From contig JANOGB010000580.1 in assembly GCA_031413955.1 (NCBI GenBank), positions 1-10,117 of the forward strand: 10,117 nt of DNA, in the 5' to 3' direction. This document shows, one piece after another, positions 1 to 6,313 of this stretch. This stretch comes from JABFRZ01 sp031413955 (GTDB taxonomy: Bacteria; Planctomycetota; UBA1135; GCA-002686595). A program made the position numbers and the translations under genes. Every line of letters begins with the position of its first letter. The stretch's first letter is position 1. The notes under the pieces are model-generated. The model worked only from the letters and a program-made list of their open reading frames with translations, was not told the origin of the DNA and did not search any database.

Positions 1-476
1 GAGGGATTGAAGACCGGCGGCGAGCCGGTGGCCAGGTGCTCGCGCAGCGCGGCGTCGCCGATGCGCACCCAGGCGTCGGCCGGGACGGAGCGCGGATCCG
101 TGCCCTCGGGCACCTCGACGAGTTCGGGCCGCGGTCCGGGCCACACGATCTGTGCCAGCACGACCGTGGTGCGGCTGGCGGGATCGAGGGCCAGGGTCCG
201 CACCTCGTGCACGGGCCGGCGCAGGAAGACTTGCACGCTGGACACACGGCCCTCGCCGGCGATGCAGGGGCCGTCGAGGTAACTCGCGCCCTCCAGGCGA
301 AACAGCTCGATCGAGCTCACCAGGGCCACGTCGAGCGAGCCGTCGCGCAGGCCGCGCGCGAGCCGCGCCGGCACGGCGCGCGTGAACTCGATGCCCGGCT
401 CGCACGCGAGCCCCTCGTCGACTGGCCGGCCGACGAGGTAGGGGACGGAGGCCACGCGCAGCTTCGTGCTCGGCAT
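1..476 (-). CDS. mqnA: Chorismate dehydratase MqnA, 5' part only (runs off left edge)
   Basis: MqnA removes water from chorismate to give 3-enolpyruvylbenzoate, the first step of the futalosine route to menaquinone, in the cytoplasm. Read on the minus strand from ATG at 476, 158 residues are visible and the frame stays open to the window edge; family members are about 270-290 residues, so the C-terminal part lies outside. Family-like segments in order: RVASVPYLVGRPV at 7-19 (usual form Y-L-N-A-R-P-L), DVALVSSIELFR at 49-60, IAGEGRVSSVQVFL at 72-85, LDPASRTTVVLAQI at 97-110 and AWVRIGDAAL at 135-144. These are the ligand-facing stretches of the periplasmic-binding-protein-like MqnA fold. There is no Shine-Dalgarno before the ATG. 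A divergent methyltransferase gene starts 29 bases away. The presence of mqnE on the same strand further right supports the call. Confidence is high for the family; a related MqnD-like protein is less likely given these motifs. Confidence 0.88.
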   Translation of the reverse strand, partial: MPSTKLRVASVPYLVGRPVDEGLACEPGIEFTRAVPARLARGLRDGSLDVALVSSIELFRLEGASYLDGPCIAGEGRVSSVQVFLRRPVHEVRTLALDPASRTTVVLAQIVWPGPRPELVEVPEGTDPRSVPADAWVRIGDAALREHLATGSPPVFNP

Positions 477-505
477 GCTCGAGCCCGAGAATCTATCATC
501 CGCGC
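477..505. promoter_or_regulatory. 29-bp divergent start region with back-to-back -10-like hexamers
   Basis: This is the whole gap between the divergent mqnA and methyltransferase starts. On the plus strand TATCAT at 494-499 matches five of six consensus -10 positions and ends six bases before the GTG at 506. On the minus strand TAGATT (490-495) matches four of six and ends 13 bases before the mqnA ATG. The two hexamers overlap by two bases. I see no convincing -35 box and no Shine-Dalgarno for either gene. Initiation at the usual distance would put the methyltransferase transcript start at or next to its start codon. This is inference from hexamer matches only. Confidence 0.4.
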
Positions 506-1384
506 GTGCTGCAACCCGCAGTCTTCGAGCCGTGCGCCTTTCCCGACCACGCCCTGCTCGATTCGGGCGAGGGCGAGAAGCTCGAGCGTTTCGGCGAGGT
601 CGTGCTCGTGCGGCCCGATCCCCAGGCCCTGTGGCGGCGGCGCCTCGGCGAGAAGGAGTGGCAGCGCGCCGACCTCGTGTTCGTGCGCGAGTCGGACCGC
701 GGCGGGCGCTGGCAGCGCGCGGGCAAGGGCCGGGCGCTGGAAAGCTGGCCGCTGGCCTTCGACGGCGCGCGCTTCTGGGCGCGCCCGACACCCTTCAAGC
801 ACGTCGGGGTCTTTCCCGAGCAGGCGCCGAACTGGCGCTGGATGCTGGCCAAGCTGGGCGCGGCCGGCGCGGGCGCGCGCGTGCTCAACCTGTTCGGCTA
901 CACCGGCGTCGCGAGCCTGCTCGCGCGCCGCGCGGGCGCCGAGGTCACGCACGTGGACGCCTCGCGTCTGGCGCTCTCCTGGGCGCGCGAGAACGCCGAG
1001 CTCTCGGAGCTCGGTGAGGAAGGCCTGCGCTGGGTGCTGGAGGATGCGCTCGCCTTCGCGCGGCGCGAGGCGCGGCGCGGCGCGCGCTACACCGGCATCC
1101 TGCTGGATCCGCCGCACTACGGGCGCGGTCCGAAGGGCGAGAAGTGGCAGCTCGAGACGTGCCTGGTGCCGCTGCTCGAGGCGTGCCAGGGGCTCCTGGC
1201 GGAGCAGAGCTTCCTCGTGCTCTCGAGCTACGCGGTCGGTACCACGGCGCTCACGTTCTGGAATCTCCTGACCGAGCTCGAGGCCGGAGCGGTCGAAGCG
1301 GGCGAGCTCGTCCTGCGCGAGGAAGCCACCGGCGGTCGCATGTTGCCCTGTGGCTTCAGCGCGCGCTGGTCGCGCGGACTGTGA
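506..1384 (+). CDS. Class I SAM-dependent RNA methyltransferase (COG1092/RlmI-like)
   Basis: Predicted cytoplasmic methyltransferase that moves a methyl group from S-adenosylmethionine to RNA, most likely 23S rRNA by family analogy; the exact base is unknown. The 292-residue protein shows the family's FKHVGVFPEQAPNW entry segment at 97-110. The SAM-binding motif I, VLNLFGYTG, lies at 126-134, an acidic ribose-binding residue in HVDAS at 149-153, and the catalytic-type motif LLDPPHYGRG at 199-208 (commonly D-P-P-K-F-G-R-G). The segment before the Rossmann fold (1-95) is short, and I do not recognise the PUA domain of E. coli RlmI. The start is GTG at 506, the first possible start after the promoter-like hexamer; there is no Shine-Dalgarno. 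It overlaps the pseudouridine synthase gene by four bases (GTGA), so the two are probably co-translated. Family assignment is firm; the RNA target is open. Confidence 0.87.
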   Translation: MLQPAVFEPCAFPDHALLDSGEGEKLERFGEVVLVRPDPQALWRRRLGEKEWQRADLVFVRESDRGGRWQRAGKGRALESWPLAFDGARFWARPTPFKHVGVFPEQAPNWRWMLAKLGAAGAGARVLNLFGYTGVASLLARRAGAEVTHVDASRLALSWARENAELSELGEEGLRWVLEDALAFARREARRGARYTGILLDPPHYGRGPKGEKWQLETCLVPLLEACQGLLAEQSFLVLSSYAVGTTALTFWNLLTELEAGAVEAGELVLREEATGGRMLPCGFSARWSRGL

Positions 1385-2064
1385 GCGTGGCGCTCACAGT
1401 CCTCCTGGCTGACAACCACCTGCTCGCCGTGGCGAAGCCGGCGGGCCTGCCGACCGTGCCGGACGCGAGCGGCGACGAGAGCCTGCTCGAGCGTGCCAAG
1501 GAGTGGGTGAAGCGCGAGAAGCACAAGCCCGGCGCCGCCTTTCTCGGCGTCGTGCAGCGCCTCGACCGTCCGGTCTCGGGCGTGGTGGTCTTCGCGCGCA
1601 CCTCGAAGGCGGCGGCGCGCCTGACGGCGGCCTTCCGCAGCCGCGAAGTCGAGAAGATCTACTGGGGCGTCAGCGCCGCGGAGCCGTCCGCAGCCGAGGG
1701 CCTGCTCGAGCAGTGGCTGCTGAAGGACCACGAGCGCAACGTCGTGCGCGCCCTGCCGCACGAACGCGAGGGTGCGCAGCTGGCTCGGACCCGCTGGCGT
1801 GTGCTGGCGCGCGCGGGCACGGGGCGCGAGCACCGGGTCCTGCTCGAGCTGCGGCCCGAGACCGGCCGTCCGCACCAGTTGCGCGTGGCCGCCGCCACGC
1901 TCGGCTGTGCGCTGCTCGGCGACCTCAAGTACGGCGCGCGCTCGGCGCTCCCGGACAGGAGCATCGCCCTGCACGCGCGCGAGCTCGAGCTGCCGCACCC
2001 GACGCGCGGGGCAAGGGTTCGCGTGGAATGCGCGCCGCCCGAGCTCGCGCTCTGGAGCTTCTGA
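1381..2064 (+). CDS. RluA-family pseudouridine synthase
   Basis: Predicted to isomerise uridine to pseudouridine in rRNA or tRNA. The 227-residue protein carries the RluA catalytic loop QRLDRPVSGVVVFART at 59-74, with the nucleophilic aspartate at about residue 62. The C-terminal family signature ETGRPHQLRVAAATLGCALLGDLKYG follows, in two adjoining pieces, at about residues 160-185. There is no N-terminal S4 RNA-binding domain; the protein begins directly with the catalytic fold (LADNHLLAVAKPAGL), as in the short members of the family. The chosen start, GTG at 1381, overlaps the methyltransferase stop as GTGA; GTG at 1387 is the only near alternative. Longer readings upstream would run antiparallel to the conserved end of the methyltransferase and have no support. 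The close coupling with an RNA methyltransferase suggests a shared RNA-modification operon. The exact substrate (RluA, RluC, RluD or TruC type) cannot be read from sequence. Confidence 0.88.
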   Translation: MSVALTVLLADNHLLAVAKPAGLPTVPDASGDESLLERAKEWVKREKHKPGAAFLGVVQRLDRPVSGVVVFARTSKAAARLTAAFRSREVEKIYWGVSAAEPSAAEGLLEQWLLKDHERNVVRALPHEREGAQLARTRWRVLARAGTGREHRVLLELRPETGRPHQLRVAAATLGCALLGDLKYGARSALPDRSIALHARELELPHPTRGARVRVECAPPELALWSF

Positions 2065-2079
2065 GCGCGCTCCGCCTCA

Positions 2080-2098
2080 TGACTCCGCCGGCGAGTCA
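2080..2098. terminator. Small inverted repeat between convergent genes, possible bidirectional terminator
   Basis: TGACTC (2080-2085) and GAGTCA (2093-2098) form a perfect 6-bp stem around a 7-base loop. It lies in the short gap between the converging pseudouridine synthase and lipoprotein genes, and the right arm contains the lipoprotein stop codon. There is no T-run on either side, so it is not a classical intrinsic terminator. Its position at a tail-to-tail junction is the main support. Confidence 0.33.
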
Positions 2099-2779
2099 GA
2101 TGTCGTGCGAGCGCCGGACACGCGTGATCACGAGCGCGGTTCCGCTCTGGCGATCGAGCTCGAAGCGCTGCTCGATCTCGAGCACGGGCCGGGACAGCGG
2201 TTCGTCGCGGCGATAGCCGTGCTCGGCCGCGGTGGCGTGCTCGGCGCGCGCATTCACGCCGGCGAGGCCGGTGTGGGGCGCTGCGGAGCCAGCGTTCGCG
2301 GCGGCAGCAGCGAACAGCGGCTGCACCACGATCTCGAGCGTGTAGGGCCCGTCGCCCACGAACGACTCGACCACGAGGTGGAAGTCGAACCCGCCGGCGG
2401 AGACGTCCACGCCGCCCTGCTCCGGATTGGCCTGGGTCGCGAAGCAAGCGAGGGTCTGGTCGAGCAGCGGGTCGTACAGGCACACGTCGAGGTCCGCGGC
2501 GGCGGTGTCGATGAAGAGCTGGAAGTCGACGTGCAGAGCGCTCGCGGCCGTGAAGGCGAAACCGTCGAAGGGATCGGCCATGTCGTCGCGCACGAACCCC
2601 TGGATGAGGAAATGGTCGCCCACCTGCAGGATGCCGAAGTCGTTGGCGGTCAGCGGGGCGTCGTTGGGTTCCGCTTCCTGGAACACGGGCGGGCCGGCGT
2701 CGTGGTCATCGTCGCAGTCATCGCAGTCGTAGCAGGCGGTCAGCGCGAGGAAGACCGAGGCGAGGAGAATCGGGCGCAT
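2096..2779 (-). CDS. Small lipoprotein with PPC-like (bacterial pre-peptidase C-terminal) domain
   Basis: A 227-residue predicted lipoprotein. It begins MRPILLASVFLALTAC, a short signal peptide with the lipobox L-T-A-C and the acylated cysteine at residue 16. The mature N-terminus is rich in cysteine and acid residues (CYDCDDCDDDHD, 16-27). From about 33 to 152 it resembles PPC domains: an E-x-E-P-N-D opening (35-40), G-x-V-x-D-D...D-x-D-x-F-x-F pattern (61-76), a D-L-D-V-C-L-Y-D strand (96-103) and a G-x-Y-x-L-x-I closing strand. The remaining roughly 75 residues are alanine-rich, then charged, and I do not recognise them. PPC domains are usually attached to secreted enzymes; here there is no catalytic partner, so a binding or structural role at the envelope is inferred. 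The start ATG at 2779 is preceded by GAGGA at eight bases and alone gives the signal peptide. Longer readings further upstream lack one. Confidence 0.75.
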   Translation of the reverse strand: MRPILLASVFLALTACYDCDDCDDDHDAGPPVFQEAEPNDAPLTANDFGILQVGDHFLIQGFVRDDMADPFDGFAFTAASALHVDFQLFIDTAAADLDVCLYDPLLDQTLACFATQANPEQGGVDVSAGGFDFHLVVESFVGDGPYTLEIVVQPLFAAAAANAGSAAPHTGLAGVNARAEHATAAEHGYRRDEPLSRPVLEIEQRFELDRQSGTALVITRVRRSHDI

Positions 2780-3078
2780 GAGCGTTGTCCTCAATTGTGC
2801 TTCCGGTGGCCTGGCGCGTGTCCTTTGCCGGAGGCGCGGGGCCCTGTCCGGGTCCAGGCGCGCCCGGCGGCGTCCGGCGGGCAGAGGATGGCAAGGGGCG
2901 TGCCGCCAGGGGGCCGGTGAGACGCGCGGACGCGAAGCCTCTTCCAGGGTCGAGGAGCCGGACACTCTCGCGTTCCTAAGCTCCATGCTCACGGCAGGTT
3001 GCGCGCGCCCGGCTGGGCCTGGTCGGCGCGCTCTTGAGGCCCCCGGGCGAAGAACCTTTCCTGCACTGGATGGGGGAC
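2780..3078. other. Divergent intergenic region between lipoprotein gene and first parA
   Basis: About 300 bases with no gene I can support. It holds the lipoprotein Shine-Dalgarno (GAGGA on the minus strand, just right of 2779) and must hold the promoters of both divergent genes, but I found no clear -35/-10 pair. A perfect 6-bp inverted repeat, GGGCCT at 3015-3020 and AGGCCC at 3037-3042, lies in the likely leader of the first parA. Reading frames crossing the region give arginine- and glycine-rich strings without protein character. No parS-like palindrome was seen. Confidence 0.5.
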
Positions 3079-3864
3079 ATGAAGACACTCGCACTGGTCA
3101 ACCAGAAGGGCGGCTGCGGCAAGACGACCGCGGCAGTGAACCTGGCCGGAGCCCTGGCCGCGCGCGGACATCGCGTGTGCCTGGTGGATCTCGATCCGCA
3201 GGCTCACGCGACCATGGCGCTCTCGGTGGCGGTCGAGCCAGGTGAGCGGTCGATCGCCGACGTGCTGCTGCGCGGAGTCTCGCTGCGGGACGCCCTGCGT
3301 TCCGCGCCCGGCGAGATCGCACTCGTGCCGGCCACGCTCGAGCTGGGCGAGCTCGAGGAGTCGGCCGTGCGCACGCTGCACCCCGAGCGCTTGCTCGCCC
3401 AGGCCCTGAGCGAGCTCGACACGGACTTCGACTTCGTGCTGCTCGACTGTCCGCCGCGCGCCGACGGCGTTCTGACCGCCAATGCGTTGCGCGCGTCCGA
3501 CGTGGCCGTGCTGGTGGTCGAGATCAGCGCCTTCGCGCTGCAGGGAGCCATCCAGGCGCTGGGCGTGTTCGAGGAGCTGGCCGCGGACATGGCTGCGCGC
3601 TTCGAGGTGCGCGTGCTGGGGACGCTGTTCGACCGGCGCACGGAGATGGCGCGCGAGCTCCTGATCGGCACCCAGGCGCGCTTCGCGCACAGGCTGTTCG
3701 ACACCGTGATCCACCAGAGCGCACGCCTGCGCGAGGCTGCGGCCTCCGGAGTGCCGGTGCAGGTGCTCGATCCCGCCTGTCGCGCAGTGCGCGACTTCGC
3801 GGCCCTGGCCGAGGAAGTGTGCGCGCTGGGTGCGCGCCACGAGCTGGCCGGCTCCGGAGCCTGA
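3079..3864 (+). CDS. ParA/Soj-like ATPase, first copy (orphan, no ParB)
   Basis: A deviant-Walker ATPase expected to dimerise with ATP, bind DNA non-specifically and move or position a cargo. The 261-residue protein starts MKTLALVNQKGGCGKTT. The deviant Walker A motif KGGCGKTT (10-17) includes the signature lysine, CLVDLDPQAHAT is the Walker A' region, and VLLDCPPRADGVLTANALRA is Walker B and switch. Near the end, RLREAAASGVPVQVLDP matches the Soj region R-L-S-E-A...G-K-P-V...D-P, where a DNA-binding arginine sits. There is no N-terminal helix-turn-helix, so it is the short chromosomal or orphan type, not a P1-type plasmid ParA. ATG at 3079 aligns with the second copy; ATG at 3070 is possible, and no well-spaced Shine-Dalgarno is visible for either. 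No parB neighbour exists. The next gene starts 10 bases after the stop. MinD, FlhG or BcsQ are less likely: no C-terminal amphipathic helix is evident. Confidence 0.88.
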   Translation: MKTLALVNQKGGCGKTTAAVNLAGALAARGHRVCLVDLDPQAHATMALSVAVEPGERSIADVLLRGVSLRDALRSAPGEIALVPATLELGELEESAVRTLHPERLLAQALSELDTDFDFVLLDCPPRADGVLTANALRASDVAVLVVEISAFALQGAIQALGVFEELAADMAARFEVRVLGTLFDRRTEMARELLIGTQARFAHRLFDTVIHQSARLREAAASGVPVQVLDPACRAVRDFAALAEEVCALGARHELAGSGA

Positions 3865-3874
3865 GGAGTACCCC

Positions 3875-4522
3875 ATGGACGGATTGGCGCTGCTCTGCAA
3901 CCTGTACGCGGATGGACCCGTGACGCTCGAGCGCCTGCGTGCTGCGCGGGTCGCGAACCTGGGCGAGCTCGAGCGCGCGGACCCCGAGCGTCTGGCTGCC
4001 TGGTTGCACGCTTCGGCGCCGCAGGCGCGTGCCTTCATCGAGGAGGCCCGCAAGCTGGTGCGGCGCCTGGCGGAAGCGGTGCCGCTTCTCTCCGCTCCGC
4101 GCGGCGTGGTTCGTCCTGCCGCGCGAGTCGCGGCGCATCCCGCAGCGATCGCGAGCAGCACTGGCGGCACGAGCGCGATCCCGCTCCGTCCCGGCCTCCT
4201 CCCGTGCCTGGACGAGACCGTGTGCGCGCGTCTCGCCCTGAACCACGTGCGCAGCCTCCAGGCCCTGAGCGAGTCCGCCGGCCTGACCCTCGCACGGCGC
4301 ACCGGGATTCCCTACTCGACCCTGCTCGATCTGGCGCGCCACGCTCGGCGCTTCCTGGCCGGAGGAAAGCCCTCTCCCCGCTCCGCTGCGGCGCTGGCCG
4401 TGATCGAGCTCGTGCCCTTCGTCACCCAGCCACGGCGCGCGCCCGCGGAGAGCGAGCTCGCGCCCAGCGACGAGTTCACGCTGCCCCTGGTCGAGCCCGA
4501 GTCGGCCGGGCCTTTTGGCTGA
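3875..4522 (+). CDS. Two-module helix-hairpin-helix-like protein, predicted ParA partner, first copy
   Basis: A 215-residue protein I cannot name. Two small helical modules stand out. Module 1 (residues 1-61) begins MDGLALLCNLYADGP and has the pattern G..T..RL..A.V..LG.L...L.......A..F..EA..L. Module 2 (about 105-161) reads LPCLDETVCARLALNHVRSL, then LARRTGIPYSTLLDLARHAR. This is the layout of (HhH)2/DUF4332-like or Rad51-N-like domains, which bind DNA or protein. They are joined by an alanine- and arginine-rich linker and followed by a proline- and acid-rich tail ending ESAGPFG. No signal peptide or membrane segment. The start is set by GAGGAG (3863-3868), which overlaps the parA stop and lies six bases before ATG, implying translational coupling. 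By position it fits an adaptor that links the ParA to cargo or stimulates its ATPase; that role is inferred. The HhH assignment is by eye. Confidence 0.75.
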   Translation: MDGLALLCNLYADGPVTLERLRAARVANLGELERADPERLAAWLHASAPQARAFIEEARKLVRRLAEAVPLLSAPRGVVRPAARVAAHPAAIASSTGGTSAIPLRPGLLPCLDETVCARLALNHVRSLQALSESAGLTLARRTGIPYSTLLDLARHARRFLAGGKPSPRSAAALAVIELVPFVTQPRRAPAESELAPSDEFTLPLVEPESAGPFG

Positions 4523-4538
4523 GGGGCCCAGGCGCTCG

Positions 4539-4558
4539 CGGGCTCGGACGAGGGCCCG
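4539..4558 (+). terminator. GC-rich hairpin after first HhH gene, possible terminator
   Basis: CGGGCTC (4539-4545) pairs with GGGCCCG (4552-4558) through seven pairs, one of them G-U, around a 6-base loop. It begins 16 bases after the stop codon. No T-run follows, so it is at best a weak intrinsic terminator or a transcript-end stabiliser. Confidence 0.33.
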
Positions 4559-4741
4559 GATCCAGATCCCTGGCGGTACGGAGCCTGCGAGAATGGTCCT
4601 GAGTCAATAGAACTTGCAATTCGCATCTATGGCTCCTTCATTGGTTAGGGAACTCGATGTCCGAATCCTGGAGGAGCGCTTGCAGCCGACAGTGGAGAAG
4701 CGCGTTTTCGAGGCGCGTTACCTGTTCGCGACCTCGACCGT

Positions 4742-4747
4742 GGAGGA
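4742..4747 (+). promoter_or_regulatory. Strong Shine-Dalgarno GGAGGA setting the second parA start
   Basis: GGAGGA ends five bases before ATG at 4753. The site is near-perfect, and that ATG is the one which aligns with the first ParA (MQTLAFVNQKGG against MKTLALVNQKGG). An in-frame ATG at 4657 has a moderate AGGGA but would add 32 residues (mostly R, S, C and W) with no counterpart in the paralogue. Confidence 0.7.
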
Positions 4748-4752
4748 AAACG

Positions 4753-5601
4753 ATGCAGACTCTGGCGTTCGTCAACCAGAAGGGCGGCTGTGGGAAGACG
4801 ACCACGGCGGTGAACCTGGCGGGCGCCCTCGCTCGGTGCGGCGAGCGCGTGCTGCTGGTCGACCTCGATCCCCAGGCGCACGCCACGCTGGCGCTCTCGA
4901 TCGCGGTCGAGGAGCACGAACCGGCGCTCGCGGATGCCATGCTCCACGGCGTGCCGCTCGGCGCCGTCGTGCGTGAGGCACCCGGCGGGATCGCGCTGTT
5001 GCCCGCCACGCTCGCCCTGTCCGAGTTCGAGGAGGTTGCCGGACGGCTGGTGCATCCCGAACGGATCCTGCGCGAGGTCCTGGAAGAAGTGGAGGGCGAC
5101 TACGACTGGGCGCTGGTCGACTGCCCGCCGCGCGCGGACGGCGTGCTCACGGCCAATGCCTTGCGTGCGGCCGATGTCGTCGTGCTGGTGGTCGAGCAGG
5201 GTGCGTTCGCGCTGCAGGGAGCGCTCAAGGCCCTCGCGATCGTGCGCGAGATCGCGGCCGACGGCGTGGTCAGTGAAGGGGAGGCGGCGTTCGAGCTGCG
5301 CGTCGTCGCGACGCTCTACGACCCGCGCATGCGCCTGGCGCGCGAGCTCCTGGTCGGGACGCAGGCGCGCTTCGCGGGCCAGCTCTTCGACACCGTGATC
5401 CACAGCAGCGTCCGCCTGCGCGAGGCCGCGGCCTGCGGGCTGCCCGTCCAGGTCCTCGACCCGCACGGCGCGGCGGCCAAGAACTTCGCTTGCCTGGCCG
5501 CAGAAGTGCAGGCGCTTCGGACTCCTTCCGGCGCGCGCCCGCGGGGCCTCGTCCGGCCCGCCGGATCACCCGCGTTCTCCCAGTTCCAACCGACGAGGTG
5601 A
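4753..5601 (+). CDS. ParA/Soj-like ATPase, second copy (orphan, no ParB)
   Basis: Paralogue of the ATPase at 3079, expected to act as a DNA-bound ATP switch that positions a cargo. The 282-residue protein has the deviant Walker A KGGCGKTT (10-17) with the signature lysine, LLVDLDPQAHAT, the Walker B stretch ALVDCPPRADGVLTANALRA and the C-terminal VRLREAAACGLPVQVLDP. All nucleotide-binding motifs are intact in both copies, so neither looks decayed. It differs from copy one by about four extra residues before the FELRVVATLYD strand (ADGVVSEGEAA) and by a C-terminal extension of about 20 residues rich in R, P and G. The start is fixed by GGAGGA. The next gene begins three bases after the stop, within reach of its GAGGTGA, so the pair is coupled. 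It may work with its own partner, or mixed dimers with copy one may form; the sequence does not say. Confidence 0.88.
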   Translation: MQTLAFVNQKGGCGKTTTAVNLAGALARCGERVLLVDLDPQAHATLALSIAVEEHEPALADAMLHGVPLGAVVREAPGGIALLPATLALSEFEEVAGRLVHPERILREVLEEVEGDYDWALVDCPPRADGVLTANALRAADVVVLVVEQGAFALQGALKALAIVREIAADGVVSEGEAAFELRVVATLYDPRMRLARELLVGTQARFAGQLFDTVIHSSVRLREAAACGLPVQVLDPHGAAAKNFACLAAEVQALRTPSGARPRGLVRPAGSPAFSQFQPTR

Positions 5602-5604
5602 ACC

Positions 5605-6297
5605 ATGGATGGCTTGTCGCTGCTCTGCAACCTCCACGCCGATGGCCCCCTCGCGCTGCGCCGTTTTCGCAGCGCGGGTGTGAACGACCTGGGTGATCTC
5701 CAGGGCCTTCCCGAGTCGACGCTGAGCGCGTGCCTGCGCTCCTCGGCCGGACACGGGCGGCGCTTCCTGGAAGAAGCACGCCAGCTCGCGCTGCGGCTGG
5801 CCGAGTCGCCGCTCGAAAGGGAGCCCTGGGGCGAGGAAGGGGAAGAAGGTGTGCACGTGCCGCAGCCAGCCCGGAGGCCGGGGGAGGCGCCTCTGTTCGC
5901 CTGGTGCGCGGACCCTCGCGTGGATGCCGCGCGCGTCGGCGGCGCGCCAGGTGTGCTTCCGCCCGGGATCATCGCCGGACTGGACGAGCGCACCTGTGAG
6001 CGTCTCGCCGCTCAGGGCGTGCGCACGCTGGAGACGCTCCATGAGCGGGCGAGTCTCGCGCTGGCGCGCTCCGCGGGCATCCCGTTCGCGAAGCTGCTCG
6101 ATCTCGCGGCGCAGGCGCGCCTCGCCCTGTCGCCGCATTCTCCGGAGTTGCGCTCGCTCGAGGTCGCACCCGAGGCTCCACGCCACCCGCCCGCGCTCGC
6201 GGGCCGCTCCGTGGTCTTCGCGCCTGCCGTCATTCCGGCCGCGCGCGCGAGACAGGTCCAGGCCTCCGACCCCGGCGTATCCGGTCCCTTCGGCTGA
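5605..6297 (+). CDS. Two-module helix-hairpin-helix-like protein, predicted ParA partner, second copy
   Basis: A 230-residue paralogue of the protein at 3875; I do not recognise a named family. Module 1 (1-61) opens MDGLSLLCNLHADGP and aligns without gaps to the first copy. Module 2 (about 120-175) reads PPGIIAGLDERTCERLAAQG, then LALARSAGIPFAKLLDLAAQ, an HhH-like pair of helical hairpins. Between them lies a linker of about 55 residues with an acidic patch (EREPWGEEGEEG, 71-82), unlike the first copy's linker. The tail after 176 is proline- and alanine-rich and ends SDPGVSGPFG. Both modules and both extreme termini are kept while linker and tail drift, as expected for folded domains joined by disordered segments plus a C-terminal docking peptide (inference). 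GAGGTGA (5595-5601) overlaps the parA stop and precedes ATG by three bases. Predicted cytoplasmic. Partner role is inferred from coupling to parA in both copies. Confidence 0.75.
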   Translation: MDGLSLLCNLHADGPLALRRFRSAGVNDLGDLQGLPESTLSACLRSSAGHGRRFLEEARQLALRLAESPLEREPWGEEGEEGVHVPQPARRPGEAPLFAWCADPRVDAARVGGAPGVLPPGIIAGLDERTCERLAAQGVRTLETLHERASLALARSAGIPFAKLLDLAAQARLALSPHSPELRSLEVAPEAPRHPPALAGRSVVFAPAVIPAARARQVQASDPGVSGPFG

Positions 6298-6313
6298 GAG
6301 GCCCAGCAAACGC

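Larger units (their letters stand above)
4523..4752 (+). other. Intergenic leader between the two parA-HhH pairs
   Basis: This 230-base gap holds a GC-rich hairpin just after the first HhH gene and then the most AT-rich stretch of the neighbourhood (about 4600-4650), which is the likely place for a promoter of the second pair. TTGCAA at 4614-4619 could be a -35 box, but the hexamer 17 bases further (TTCATT, 4637-4642) is a poor -10, so I do not claim a defined promoter. From ATG at 4629 a frame different from parA reads protein-like for about 42 residues (see findings). No parS-like palindrome was seen. Confidence 0.45.
3079..6306 (+). repeat. Tandem duplication of a parA-HhH gene pair
   Basis: Copy A spans about 3079-4531 and copy B about 4753-6306, in direct orientation and separated by about 220 unique bases. 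The ParA proteins are identical at more than half of their positions by eye. The partner proteins match at 33 of the first 61 residues and about 30 of 57 in the second module, by hand count. Similarity continues past the stop codons: GGCTGAGGGGCCCAG at 4517-4531 and GGCTGAGAGGCCCAG at 6292-6306 differ at one base. The upstream regions are not obviously alike. The divergence shows an old duplication retained in frame on both copies, not a recent repeat. Confidence 0.8.

Noticed and set aside
36..1271. A 411-residue plus-strand frame across mqnA and the methyltransferase
   Set aside because: It is almost wholly Arg/Ala/Ser/Gly and overlaps the clear mqnA frame (minus strand) and methyltransferase frame (plus strand).
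2811..2828. A sigma-54-like TGGC...TTGC element upstream of the first parA
   Set aside because: The GG-to-GC spacing is two bases too long for a -24/-12 promoter, and the remaining positions match poorly.
2989..4302. A 437-residue minus-strand frame opposite the first parA and HhH genes
   Set aside because: It mirrors the codon bias of the plus-strand genes and shows no recognisable motif, whereas the plus strand carries intact ParA motifs.
4657..4752. An upstream ATG giving the second ParA 32 more residues
   Set aside because: The extension is rich in R, S, C and W, has no counterpart in the first ParA, and a near-perfect GGAGGA marks ATG 4753 instead. An AGGGA before 4657 leaves a small doubt.
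4523..4752. A possible parS-type site or tRNA in the gap between the two gene pairs
   Set aside because: No 14-16 bp palindrome of parS form and no cloverleaf or T-loop sequence could be found on either strand.
3079..6306. Plasmid or integrated-element partition locus
   Set aside because: The ParAs lack the N-terminal helix-turn-helix of plasmid type Ia, no ParB, replication protein, integrase or attachment repeat is present, and composition matches the chromosomal neighbours.
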